Source: Lactarius indigo
Lineage: Eukaryota; Basidiomycota; Agaricomycetes; Russulales; Russulaceae
NCBI GenBank assembly: GCA_025766275.1
Contig: JAFKAC010000046.1
Location: 310,001 to 374,000, forward strand
Length of the DNA: 64,000 nt
Direction of reading: 5' to 3'
Below are positions 22,177 through 34,100 of this stretch, in pieces. Position 1 is the first letter of the stretch; each line of letters starts with the position of its first letter. Position numbers and translations under genes: made by a program. The notes under the pieces are model-generated. The model did not search any database. It was given only the letters and a program-made list of their open reading frames with translations, and was not told where the DNA came from.

Positions 22177-22684
22177 TGTTACGCTCCACCGGCGTTAGTC
22201 CAACTTGGACTCGAAGAAGGCATAATTGACTTAGCGAAAGTTAGGTGAATGGGGATCACGTGTCAACCCAACGCAAGCTGAACAGGGGCACACTGGCACA
22301 CGCTGCAGCTAAGATGAAGAAGTACTATCCCTTGGTGGATAGAAGCGGAGGCACACTTAGTCGAAGACTAGGGTGGACAAGAGACGAGTCAAGATGGTGG
22401 ATTGAAGAAGACCAAGATGGGGACTCTTGGTCTTCCAAGTCGACTACTTATACAGATACATGCGGGCTTTAAAGCGCCGCTAGAATAGTATGTAACCAAT
22501 AGCGTAACTAGCTCGAACCCTAGTACCGCTATCCTAGGAATGAGTCATACATGAGCCACAATCACGTGTGAACTACTATGCTGACTGATACGAAGTAAGA
22601 GTCCATGACTAATACTGATACCGGACCGTAGTCATAACCGGTCGTGAGTCGTGTGTAATGAGTCATTAAGTCCATTCCATAACA
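22177..22684 (-). repeat. T2 5' LTR
   Basis: 508 bp, TGTTACG...ATAACA. Followed by target duplication GGTGG. Six differences from the 3' LTR, all explained by CpG transitions in one copy or the other. Confidence 0.95.
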
Positions 22685-23594
22685 GGTGGCATCAATAGAC
22701 AGAAAATTCGAACCATGAGCTTGGAATTGGTCTCTCTGAAATTTAGTTTGGAAGCACAACACAAAGGAATCTGGAGATAATCCAGATCCGGGTGGGGGGG
22801 GATCCAGCTTGTCCTTCAGTGTCGCCTCGCCGCCGGCCTGTTGAAGCTGAGTGACCCACAGCTGCACAGAGATCGCGTTGTTATCGTCAAGACAGATTTT
22901 GTTGTTCTCCACAATCCGACGGATCCGGCGGATGTCAGACATTGTAATGTAGTAATCACGTTGTGTCCGCGTGCATGACTCGCGTATATGTTTCAGCTAC
23001 GCGATAAATGTCAGCTCGGAAATGAAACAAAAACCAATTTCAACGCACTATTGCCTTGGCTTCAATTCCTGTGTGAACCATATCCATTACAAGGTCTTTG
23101 GTGGCATCCGAAAGTCTGGTAAATCATAGGTTCTCATCTCTAAGCGGGTGATCGTGCTGGTCCTCGTATTTCCCAAGGATCATCTCAGTGTGCGGATACC
23201 GCTTGATCGTCAGACAGCACTGGCAGCCCGTCTTCTTTGATGGGATCTTCCTTTCCCATTGGTTGATATTCTCGTGGTTCTGCTTCCCACCGGTGTATTC
23301 CCGCGAGCACTTCAAGACGCGCCGCTCCCGCCAGACCGGTGAGTCTGACCACTCAACTTGACTTACAATAAGTTCAATAGCCTTCTCGGATTCCTCAGCT
23401 GCCAGCCAGGCCTGGAGCTCACCCTCGTTGGCCCATTCTCACATCATCCCCCCCTTCTCGCGATCGTATGTGATGCTCCCACGTTGACATTTCGTAACGG
23501 GGTCTTTGGCGCGGCGTGCCTTTCGCTTGTGAACGCGATAAGTGTGTTTGTTTTCGGTAATGGGGGGACCGGTGGGAATTTCGGCCGTGGACAT
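22685..23594 (-). pseudogene. Mutator-like (MULE) transposase, 5' part
   Basis: Likely start ATG at 23592-23594 (MSTAEIPTGPPITENKH). Exons 23049-23594 and 22685-22996, intron 22997-23048 (GTGCGT...GCGTAG, 52 nt). It contains the N-terminal Cys/His segment usual for these transposases (VLKCSREYTGG ... GCQCCLTIKRYPHTE ... DQHDHPL), then MSDIRRIRRIV and LCFQTKFQRDQFQ, and ends at SIDAT where T2 is inserted. Two in-frame TGA codons, 23439-23441 and 23124-23126 (DENL-stop-FTRLSD), probably from CGA. The gene was inactivated by point mutation and by the T2 insertion; which came first is not resolved. Confidence 0.78.
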
Positions 23595-26022
23595 AGTGGG
23601 GGGTTTGGGAAAGTGGGATTTGCCTGTCCCTTCCTCCCATCCCAACACGACGTCCCAACGCGCTTCACACCGATACACAGAAATGCGTTGTTTACACATT
23701 GTTTATCTTTATTTTTTATTGTATTTACTTTTACATTTGTGTGTTCTGTGAAAAAAATATCAAGGAGTGAAACGAAAGAAATCGGAGTTTGAAACTGAGT
23801 TTCGGAGAAACGGGAAAAGCGGGCCGGACCGATGCGAAAAGTCAAAGACTGTTGATACCTATAATCTCCTGCTGCCTAACACCTAATTATGGAAATTACC
23901 TACTATAGATAGTATGTGCTTTCCGAATTTAGAACGCTTTCCAAAAAAAAAAAAAAAAAAGTAGGGAGCGTCACGAATCCGCGGAGACAGGACAGTTGAA
24001 GGGTCGGATAGTTGCAACGATCAGGACTATCACATACATCGCAGTCGGGTGGAAGGGTACGCCGATTTGTCTACATTTGGTTCATATCCTTCTATTTCTG
24101 GGATACTTCTTCTCGGGTCGCCGGGATTACCTGGTTCTGGTGTCATGGATGAAGTTGGGGGGTATGGAAGTGCGGAGCAACGAGAGCTGGAAAACTTTAC
24201 ATGAGGATGATTGGCGAGCTCATGAGGGACATTTCCAGTTGCGACCGTGGTCTTTGCGAGTCGCAGCTTTGCTTTACAGGGGACGGTGCGGCGCCAGTTG
24301 AGGAGAGGAGGTGATGGAAAGCTGGGGTGCCGCACGAAGAGTCAGTCACGGCGCCGCAATGGGACGCGGCTAGGTCTATTTTAGTATTCAGTCCGAGAGC
24401 ATGTACAGGCGGTGTAGGTGGCTAGGTGCGAAAGGAGTTCATGCTCGCGTGATATGGGGGTTAAACAAGTATAGAGAGCGGGTGAAAGCGCGAAGCGCTT
24501 CTCGATCGAAAAGGAGGTCTCTGCCTCCGAGGCGAGTTTGCGACGGGCAGGTGAGAACCCTCCCGGGGCGACCAGAAGAGCGTCGGGGGGCAACGGTGAT
24601 CCTCATAAACGATCCCATGGAAGAAGGAAAAAGGGCGCGGTGGGCGGGGAAAAAAAGAAAGGGTCCGGTTCTTTAGACCGGTTGGAAAAGTGGGCGGGCA
24701 GGTGGCAGCACGCAAGAAGGGAATGAGCATGTGCCGCCTCACCCGTTCTGTCAAAAACGAGAGAGCAAGGTGTGAAAGAGAGTAAGCTCGAATCAGACGC
24801 TGGGTGGCCCAAACATAATGCTTCAAGGCATCGCGAGCGCCTCAGACCGGCCAAAATCCAAGGACCTCGGCCCGCATCTCCGATTCGGTCACTCCGGGTC
24901 TCAAGTTTCTCAAATTTGGTAGAGCAAGACCTGTCATTTATACAGCTATCAGAGACACGGCCTAATTAAATCCCTGGGGGTTCTTGCATCTGGCACAGTT
25001 TGGGGTGGAGCGAGATAGGAGCTGGGGCCCAGGGTGGAGAGGAATGTGCCGATGTCCCTTATGCGCGGGAACGTACAAGCCAAAGTATAAGGGCTGAGCA
25101 CTCAGCCTGAGGTCAGACAAGCAACTTAAAGCGGCGTGAATACGTTTCCTGCATTCCAAGTCACAGTATGTACTTCTTTGCTCGCGCACAATCTCGCAGC
25201 GCACATATCTACTGTAGCCCCACGGCCCCCACCATGGGTACCCGGTAACCGGTAACCTTCCCATAATGCCAGAGGGGGGCGCACTGCAGACCTGAGTAGC
25301 TCTCCTGACAAAAGATAAAAGTTGGGGTAACATTGTTACATTCGCCAATGTAGGTACACAGGCTGTCCCCTTGTCCGAGCCCTCGGACAACTCGGAGTCC
25401 CTCCTTGACTCCATCATCAACCCTCTCTATCCCAGAACAGATGCCCCAGACGCAGAACTCCAGTCAGCTCAACGAACTATGCGTCCAAGTATGCGGCACA
25501 AAATATGCTAAAATACTCAACGTGTGTCCACTGTCCTCTCTCTACCCTCTCACCACTTCTCGTTCCTTTCCTCTTATGGATAAGACATACGAACGGCACT
25601 TTGAATCTTGTGCAGCATCCATTGTCTACCCATTCGGGACTGTTCCTCCCATTCCCGGAGGCGTTCGGCTTCTTGCCCATTTACCGCCTGCGCTTGCAAT
25701 CCCTTCCCGTGAAGCTGTCGGACGTTAGTGGTTGTGTCATATGCGACCTGCTCGACGGCCTGACCAGTAATCTAACATCCGGCACGCTGAGATCCTGGCC
25801 TACGCGGGGGGCTAATGAAGCGCAAGGTGGTCATCACGAGCGATAGTAGGGACCGACAACGTGTTCGTGAATGCGCAGGTCAGCAAGGGTGATATATGCG
25901 ATGTCCTTTTACACTTTACGAACGACGACTATATACAATCTACGTATCCGAAAAAATACGATTCCGCTACTTATCTACACAAATGCCTCGTAGAGCAGGC
26001 CCGTCACTACTACGTATCACAT
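23595..26022. other. Intergenic stretch between MULE gene and STAND gene I
   Basis: No gene I can support. An 18-A run lies near 23943-23960. From about 25.4 kb onward the sequence resembles the spacers upstream of genes II and III (compare 25505-25680 with 60080-60240), so this is the spacer downstream of gene I. Short open frames on both strands have no recognisable domain. Confidence 0.5.
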
Positions 26023-29000
26023 TCACTTGGCAGAATATTTCAGCAATAATCGTCTCATCCCCTTCCCTTTTCTCCCAGAAGCGAGATCCAATGGGGACTT
26101 GCCCTCGGAGTTCTTCACATCGACATCGGCACCGTGCTTGAGAAGGATCCGCGCAATCTCATGCAGTCGAAGGCGTGACGCCAGGTGTAGTGGCGTTTCG
26201 TGGTCCTTGGTTTGTGCGTTCACGTCCGCACCGCACTCCAGGAATCGCTGTGCGAGACGAACAGCTTTGCCTGGGTCGTTCCTTGGTGATCCCATCGTGT
26301 AACTCTTGTAGTTTTGATTGCCCAGTAGCACTTGATACAATGGGGTCTGACCCCGGATGTCTTCTGCATTAGCTTGTGCCCCGTGGTCAAGCAGTACCTC
26401 TGCGACTTCGACATAGCCATGGTAGGACGCCAAATGTAATGGGGTTGCCTTCTCCTTGTCTCGTGCATTTACGTCCACACCGCGTTCCAACAAAACCCGC
26501 ACAACGTGAGCAGCATAGTAACTGTCATATTTGCTACTGAACGAATACTGTGATACTCGGTGCAGTGGAGTCTGGCCGTCCGCATTGCGTGCGTCGGGGT
26601 CTGCGCCATGGTTGATCAGTACCAGGATAATATTAAACAACAACTTGTGAGTCGCCAAATGTAATGGGGTCGCCTGGTGCTTGTCTCGTGCATTTACGTC
26701 CGCGCCACAATCCAACAACAGCCGTGTGACACGGTCGTCTGTGTAATAAAGTGAGGTCTGTGATACTCGGTGTAACGGGGTCTGGCCGTCAGCATTTTGC
26801 GCGCTGACTTCAGCGCCGTGGTCGAGCAATACCTGTGCGACCCCAAATTTCTCATGGGAGCACGCGAGATGTAATGGGGTTTCCTGACGATTGTCCAGTG
26901 CATTTACGCCCACTCCATGCTCCAACAACAGCCGTGTGATACGGGAGGGTCTCTCGTCGTCAGCGACTGGGGTTTGTGGTACTCGGTGTAATGGTGTCTG
27001 GCCGTCTGCGTTCTTTTCGTCTGCTTCTGCGCCATGGTCGAGCAGCACCTGTGCGGTCTCGAACATCAACATGTAGCATGCCAAATGTAACGGAGTCGCC
27101 TGGTCCTTGTCTCGTCCATGCACGTCTGCGCCACGTTCTAGCATTAGCTGTGTAACACGGGGATTGTCGTTGGGGTTTTCATGTGAGATCTGTGGAACTC
27201 CGATTCGGTGTAAAGGTGTCTGGCAATCAACATTCTGCGCGTTAACTTCTGCGCCATGATCGAGCAACAGCAGCGCGGTCTCGAAGTTCCCATGGGAGCA
27301 TGCGAAATGTAAAGGGGTAGCCTGGTCCTTATCTCGCGCGTTCACATCCACACCAAGCTCGAGTAATAACTGTGCGATATCGGGATCTTCGCAGGAGAAA
27401 GACTCGCTTTGAGATACTAAGTGGAGAGGGGTCTGGCCTAGTACATTCTCTGCGTCGGCTTTTGCACCATGGTCGAGCAGCAGTCGCGTGATCTCAAGCA
27501 TACCGTAAGAGGATGCGACGTGTAATGGGGTTGCGTAATCTTCATCTAGTGCATTTACGTCCACGCCGTGCTCTAGTAAAAGCTTTGCGACACTGAGAAC
27601 ATTCTGAAGTTTTACTCCGCTTGGTTTTTCTCGCGACCCATCAGCGTGAGAATTAAGGTTGCGTCGCGAGAGCTCATGCAGTGGGTTCCGGCCTTGAAAA
27701 TCTGATACGTTGGTGTCGGCGCCATGTTCGAGCAGCAGTCGGGTAATCTCGAGCCGCCAATGGTACGATGCGAAGTGCAACGGGGTAGCGCCGTCCTTAT
27801 CTCTTGCGTTCACGTCCGCGCAGCGTTCCACTAATAACCGCGCAATAATCGAACGTTCGCCACCTTCGTCCCTCCTAAACTCGCGCTCGCTGGTTGACAC
27901 TAGGTGCAACGGAACTTGGTCATAGTCGTCCCGAAGATCGACATCTGCGCCGTGTTCGAGTAATATCCGAACCACCTCTGGATCTCCCACATTCGCTGCC
28001 AAATGCAGAGGAGTCCGGAGATTCTTCCGCCCAGCGTTCACGTGTGCGCCGTGTCCAAGTAGAAACTCCACGGCATCGACACGGGCGTCATCTGAGAATT
28101 CGATTGCGTGGCAAAGTGGGGGGTTTCCCCGAACATGAACATGCGCGCCGTGCTCAAGTAGGAGATTCGCAACCCGGACGTGTTTCCCGAAAAGTGTGGC
28201 AGCTAGGGGTGAGTTATACTGACTACCGTCGTGATTTACTTGGTCTGGGTGTTTGGCGATGAGACACTGAGCTAGGCCATAGAACCCGCAGAGGGCAGCG
28301 TAGTATAGGGGGTTGGTTGGACAATATCCGTTGCTGAGTGTATAAGGGTATATCTCGTGTATCCGTTTCCATGACAAAAAATATGGCTTGTCTGTGTCAA
28401 AGAGGGTCTCTATCGCGTCTTTCAGGCGTGACGACACGTTCCCGACCTGGGCGTGTGAAGCCCAGTGCTCGGCAGCATACCCAAGCAGCGGGATGGTCCC
28501 GGCCTTGTCGATGCCCTCTTCCCTGTCTTTGGCGACGCAATTATCCAAATCGAGTAGAACCCCAAGGCATGCCTGAGCAAGTATCGAATGCGCGGGTTCC
28601 GGGACAATGTGATATCGTGAGACATCTCCGCTTGCGGTGGAAAGACGATCCGATGTGAGGTATTCCTTCACGGAAAAATGCGAAAATTGGACAACACGGG
28701 AATTATTATCTCCGCCAACGATGGCAATCAGGCTCGAACAGGCGGACAACACTGCTTGTTCTTGGTCTTCCCATCGCCACTCCGCATGAAACGCCGGGAT
28801 TTCCGCCTTGGTCGCATCGAGGTCAAACGCAAGCACCTCTGCGAGTTCCTCAACACGAAGCGGCCGCATAGCCACGGCAAGGCACTGCAACAGACGACGC
28901 GCATGTCGGCCTTGGTTCGTCGACTCGATTTCTTTCAGCACCCGCTCGTACGTCTCGTCTAGGCTTTTTGGCAGTTCATTTAGTTGACGCCGAAGACTCG

Positions 29001-29050
29001 GAGCGAGACAATGCCTCAACATCTCCAGCTGACAAAAAACCCAGCGGAAC
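26023..29050 (-). CDS. STAND gene I last exon: winged-helix region plus ankyrin repeats
   Basis: Uninterrupted exon of about 1009 codons. It starts after acceptor CATAG at 29051 with FRWVFCQLEMLRHC, then a winged-helix-like segment (MRPLRVEELAEVLAFD) and about two dozen ankyrin repeats to the stop at 26023. Repeats alternate between a compact type (ATPLHLAS...LLDHGA) and a longer type (GQTPLHRVSQ...LLLERGVDVNARDK) with an insert, so the array is built of two-repeat units. Ankyrin repeats usually bind protein ligands; here they would be the sensor end. The frame being open although upstream exons are damaged suggests recent damage or expression as a shorter protein. Confidence 0.8.
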
Positions 29051-31031
29051 CTATGCGACCGATATTAACATAAGAGGAAGTACCGGGAAGAACTAAAAAC
29101 CGGCTTACATGCCATCGGCTTTCTCCGAGAGCTTATCAATAACCAATTTTCTGTCATCTTCTCGCCATCTCTTCATTTGGGGGTCGGATTGAACAACAGA
29201 GCTGACATATTCAGAGATGTCTTTCTTTTGTCCAGGTTGGTCATGAAGGGAGAAGTGGCCCGATGTCAAAGGTTCGAGAGCGGTCCGGATGTCACTTTCC
29301 GGCCGACTAGTTATACATATGTGTAAATTCGGAAGGCGGAGGTCAACAAGATCTGCTACAAGCCCGAGGATATGTCCTCGCGGAGTTGGTATTCCGAACG
29401 TGTTGGGACATTCGTCAAGGGCGTCAAGGATGATGTAAGTGGGGAGTTGAGACGCAGATAGCGCCATGAGCATGTCTTTGAGGCATTTCACCAAAGTACG
29501 TTCACCGGGTCGTTCCTTGCCATCGCTATAGGTTGAATAGACGTGGGAGAGTAAGTCGAGACAGGGTTTGGACCGAGAAGAAAGTTGTATTAGGAGTGAA
29601 GAAACGAGGTTGCGGCAATCCTTCTTGTCGACGTCTCTGAAATCGAAATAGAAATAGGCGACGGAGGCCGACCCGGCGTCGCGTAGAGTGACGATATGCT
29701 GGATGATTGCAGAGCTAATAGAGGATATAAAAATCTGTGTGCGGAGAAAAAAAAAGAACGGCAGACCAGAGGATGCTCTTCCCCGAACCGGCTACGAAAG
29801 CAGGAGTAGTCATTGAGATGTGAACACCGCGGTGAGAGCATTCGTACCCTTCCCGTGAATCCACAACAACGATCCCGGCTCGGACGACTCCCACTCCTTA
29901 AATACAAGCTCGTTGAAAACCCAGGCAGCGGTTCTCTCGTGCTGCGTGCTGCACGCGTTGGCGTGGTTTGTCGATGGATCAGGCGGGGTGAGCCATCCTC
30001 GAAGCCGCTCCCCTACGATTGGCATGTGAGCTTCTACAATTATTCGTGGTGAGGTTGTGACAATACGAACATTCGCGGGAGGAAAAATCGCCGACGATCT
30101 GCTGGACCATCACTTTTGTTTCCTTCGTATCTAATCCGAAGAGGTTCAGTATTAATTGTACCGTAAGACAAAAGAGCTACGCACCGTCCTTGATATCACT
30201 CGTGGCGTCCTTGAGATCACTGGTGTCCTTTAACACTTGCGCAGACACCATCCGGAGCTCTCCCTGTTCTAATTTATCCAACTTCACCAACGCGTCCTCG
30301 ATATCGTTCCTTCCCACAAGCCGCTTAAGAAATGTTTCTGGGCGAATTTCAGCGAGGGAAAGCTTGGCAGCGAAGGTGGACTAACTCTTTCGGCTTTGGT
30401 ACATCACCTTCGTCGCGACCGCAAGCATAGAAAGCACTTCAGCCATAACTTTCCCCATCACATTCGCCATCTGTGCTGTTGGCGGGACTTCGATGTGGGT
30501 CTGGAGGCGTACAAAAAAGTTTTCGATTCTCTCGAAGAGCTCGATAAGCACATCGCGGCTCGCGGCGGTACCCTTTGCTGCCTATTGGAAATGGGGGGTT
30601 ATCATGGGTTATCAAAGCCTACGCGGAGGGTCAACTCACTACGAGGAGAATACTCATCGCGGAAAATATAATTTTGGTTGGAGGAAATACCTGAAATTGA
30701 CGTTAGGACACAAGCGATAGTCAGGTAATACGCTGGGACTTACTGTGCCAACGCCCTCGCCAAGGGTGGAAGAGAGCGCGTTGAGGACATTCACGGTCGG
30801 CGTAAGCCATTTTGTGAGTCGCTCGTCGCTGCTCTGAGATTGATTGAGTTCGTTGGCTTTCCCTTGAAGTACGGTGAGGATGGCCTCAATTGAATCACAG
30901 CCTCGTATCTCCGCTGCGAGTGGGTGGGTAGAAAGTTCCTTTCTGGTCTTCTTCTTGTACTCTTTGAGAACCTTCTCGAAGATCGGGTGTAAGTTTGGAG
31001 TGGAGGAAGACGGCTGGAGACTGGTTGACAT
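26023..31031 (-). pseudogene. STAND gene I: Goodbye-NACHT-winged helix-ankyrin, probably broken
   Basis: NLR-like signalling ATPase of the fungal STAND type. Exons inferred from paralogue II: 30744-31031, 30640-30690, 30386-30581, 30185-30337, 29848-30130, 29109-29791 (containing a further intron in gene II) and 26023-29050. The N-terminus (FEKVLKEYKKKT...DERLTKWLTPTVNVL) matches the fungal Goodbye domain. Walker A (HGKAGSGKS) forms across intron 29792-29847; Walker B is YIILDALDEC near 29420. Two lesions: exon 5 is 283 nt against 288 in gene II, explained by two in-frame indels plus one extra base near 30010-30020, which brings a TGA into frame; and the donor GTATGT of the 40-nt intron in gene II is replaced by a T run near 29745. 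Either would stop a full-length product. Confidence 0.6.
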
Positions 31032-31150
31032 CGTAATTCTGGTGACTTTGAGTTCGATAAGAGTGCAGGTCGAAAATGCGAGCCGAGGACCACGTTTCTC
31101 AGGTGGGAACGTGTGTAGGTAGCGCGCACAGCCTTTCGCACAGCACGCAT
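31032..31150 (-). promoter_or_regulatory. Conserved upstream region of STAND gene I
   Basis: About 120 bp directly upstream of the ATG are nearly identical to the region upstream of gene II (40786-40904), including GTCGAAAATGCGAGCCGAGG. Probably a shared promoter or 5' leader. No clear TATA box was found. Confidence 0.35.
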
Positions 31151-34100
31151 GACGGTTTGATTGAAACAGGCGCTCATCAGTATCCGGACCGGTTCAACTG
31201 GATCCCGTGGCCCCTTCTCAGTCCTCAACACGCCTTTTCTCTCCCCCTTTCGTTCCCGTTCGTTTCCTCTCACAGATGTGAATGGCATCCCACTACTGTC
31301 CTCTCCAGTGCGCATCTATGTTGTACGCATCCAGTCTGTGGTGTGAAAGCATTCGTCCAGCCCTCGTAGGAATTTAAGGCACTGGCCCCTCAACTCGAAT
31401 TGCCGGCACCAATACCAGGATACCCCAGTCGGAAGGTGGTCATCGGAGGCCATTGGTACTCTGCAAGAACAGTCTTGCGACCGACTGGAGGAGAGCATAT
31501 ACGCTCACTAGGTGTTGCTACGCGCGGCGCACCAAAGGAGTGGTAGAGCGAGTGATGGTCACCACGAGCGAGGACAACGGCCGGGATCAGACTTTTAGGT
31601 GTGTACCAGGGTGACCTCTGAGTTTTGTTCACGATTATCCTCAAGGACGTCAACGTGTCAACTCTCATGCTTTTGTTTGTTTCAATCAATCACCGGAGTG
31701 ACACGGGCCTGCGTTTGTAGACACCATGTTCCGTGCCAGAATTCCTATGCATTTGTAAACTTAAGCGAAAAAAACATCCCATCACGCGATGATCGTCGAC
31801 CCTCCTTCTCTTGCTCCTTCTCACCCATTATCTTCTAATCGCTAGCAGCTGCTGCCAGCACCTCCTCCACGTCGAGCGATCCCGCATATCATTCTCGATC
31901 CACGCTGCTCTTGACGGATTTCTGGGATGCTCTTATTAGTCAGGGTGCCACCAAGGACGTATGGGTGAGCATACGAGTTCACGGGGCTTCAGGTTTCCCG
32001 CGGCTCTCCCCGGGTGGTGCCATGACGGAATACCACAGACCAAGCTCTCGCATGATGTAGGCGTTTCGTTCGCGCAAAAGTGGAAGGGCTCGAAAGTTAC
32101 ATGGCCGTCTTGATACCACATGACATCTCTCCACCTGTGGCAGCCGCGGTGACCACAGCCATAGCAAGCCCACAACTCGTCTTGTTTTTCGCAAGTCTGA
32201 ACGGTACGTTGCAAGTTATCTTTGGTACTTGCTGGTGCCGGTCGGGCTTATGGCAGGAGGGAAATCGGGTTGTGAACATGAAAGGAGTTGCGTAACAGAG
32301 GATATGGTGTCGTCACATCTGAATTACTTGGTGGGTTGGTATTACTCTCCATGGCCTGGGGATAGGTAAGTCGGGTGCGTTCACGCGACGACCATCTACC
32401 CTCCTTCTTTCCCACACCTTGTCTTCCGACTGGCCTTTGCGCTAGTAGCTACAGCTAGCACTGCCTCTACGTCAAGCAATTCCGCACACTTCACTCCCAA
32501 TCTGTGCTACTCATGGCAGATTTCTGGGGCGCACTAACCAGACAGGCTACTATCAAGGTAGAACAGCGCACGTAGCACGTATTGGAGAACGTACAAGATC
32601 CCGTGGCTCGCTCCGAGTCGTGTGTGACGCGGTACCTCGGGATTTCTCGAACTCGTAGGAGTTTCGTCCGCGCAAAAGTAGAATGGCCCAAGGGCTACAC
32701 AGCAGTCCTGACTCTCCTCTCCTCTCCACCTCTGGCAGCCACGGTGACTGCAGCTGTCGCAAACTCGAGACCCGTCGATAGCTGTACGGTATGGGATGAG
32801 TTATCAAGTTGTCGTTATCTTATCGCAGATCAGCATGACCCCCATTGAGTTATTCAACTGTCGCTGAAACGCTTCGGGTGCTATCAAATATCATTGCAAT
32901 CACATCTAGCCGTGATACGTGTGGTTCTACGGCTGTAGGAAGCAGAGGAGCGGAGTGTCGATTAACGACTCAATGCTAAAGGAATTGAGGTGGGAGGATT
33001 ATTCGAAAGCGGCATCTGCTTATTTTCCGTCGCGATGGAGTCGAAATTACTAGTACTGTAGGGCGAGAACTATCATAGAAAAGTTCACAAGAAATGGCGA
33101 ATTCATATTGAACGGAAGGCGGAAGTCCGGTGATTGGTACTGTTTGTCAGCCAAACCGACATCTCCGACTCACTCTCATCGTCTTCTCGCTCAACAAGTG
33201 TCATGCCAAGAAATCTGGTCGAACTACCCCGACTATCACCCCATTATGCTATCTCTACTCCGGCAATCTGGACCCCGCATACATAGGACTAGGCCACCTC
33301 CCATCTCTCCTACATCGCCCTTCTCCAAACTGAGAAGTTGGACTGTGAATGGAGCGAAATGTTTGTCGCCGGAGTCAGAAAGTGCTCGGTCCGTTGAAAT
33401 GTGCGCTATCTCTCCTATTCCGGCTCTCTCGCTCACAAACGGAATAGCGTCCAAATGTCAAATGGTATCTCTACTCCCCATTCGCCCATATCCATGCATA
33501 TAGCTAACACTTGTCTTCGCAACCTTCCTTATCACCTATCCAGTAGGGTTCGTCCCACCTCTACACGACTCCAGTTTTCCCCTATACCCCATCATCAACA
33601 CCGAAGCCTGGAATTCAAGAATGCCTTGGCCGCACCAATCTCGGCCCTAATCTCGACTCCATTGGATGGCTGATAGCGACGTTCCCTCTACTGCACGTCG
33701 GCAATACATCCCACAATTTGCACGCCATATGCGTGATGGAAACGGTGGGCAGAGTCAGACGTTTCAACGTATTTTCTAACTTTGGGGACGATATATCTGT
33801 CGCCCTCATCACTGGATGGGAACTTTGCTTCCGGCCCGCCAATTCGGGTTCACGGTGACCGTGACGGAGAGAATGGAGCCAAGGTTGGAGAGGACGGCCA
33901 ATCTCCCACAGGTACGGAAATGTATGAGCGACAAGCCCTGAGCTTCAGGTTTCCCGCGGCTCGCTCTGAGTCGTGCCACGGCGTGTTATGCAATACCTCA
34001 TACCATGCTCTTGCATTCGTGTAGGGAGTTTAGTCCACGCAAAAGTAAAAGGGCTCGAAGGTTACATGGCACTCTTGACACGGCATGACTTCTTCCACCG

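Larger units (their letters stand above)
6948..22684 (-). mobile_element. T2 Ty3/gypsy chromovirus, full length, interrupted by T3
   Basis: About 7.8 kb after removing T3 and its 5-bp duplication. LTRs: 3' LTR 6948-6953 plus 14868-15369 (split by T3; 508 bp when joined) and 5' LTR 22177-22684 (508 bp). Target duplication GGTGG at 6943-6947 and 22685-22689. Order on minus: LTR, primer site, gag, pol in the -1 frame, C-terminal extension, polypurine tract, LTR. I see six differences between the LTRs, all at CpG positions. T2 inserted into the MULE transposase gene, directly behind the codons of the first catalytic-Asp motif. Confidence 0.93.

Noticed and set aside
23943..23960. 18-A run as the poly(A) tail of a LINE or SINE
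   Set aside because: No RT frame, box A/B promoter or target duplication was seen around it.
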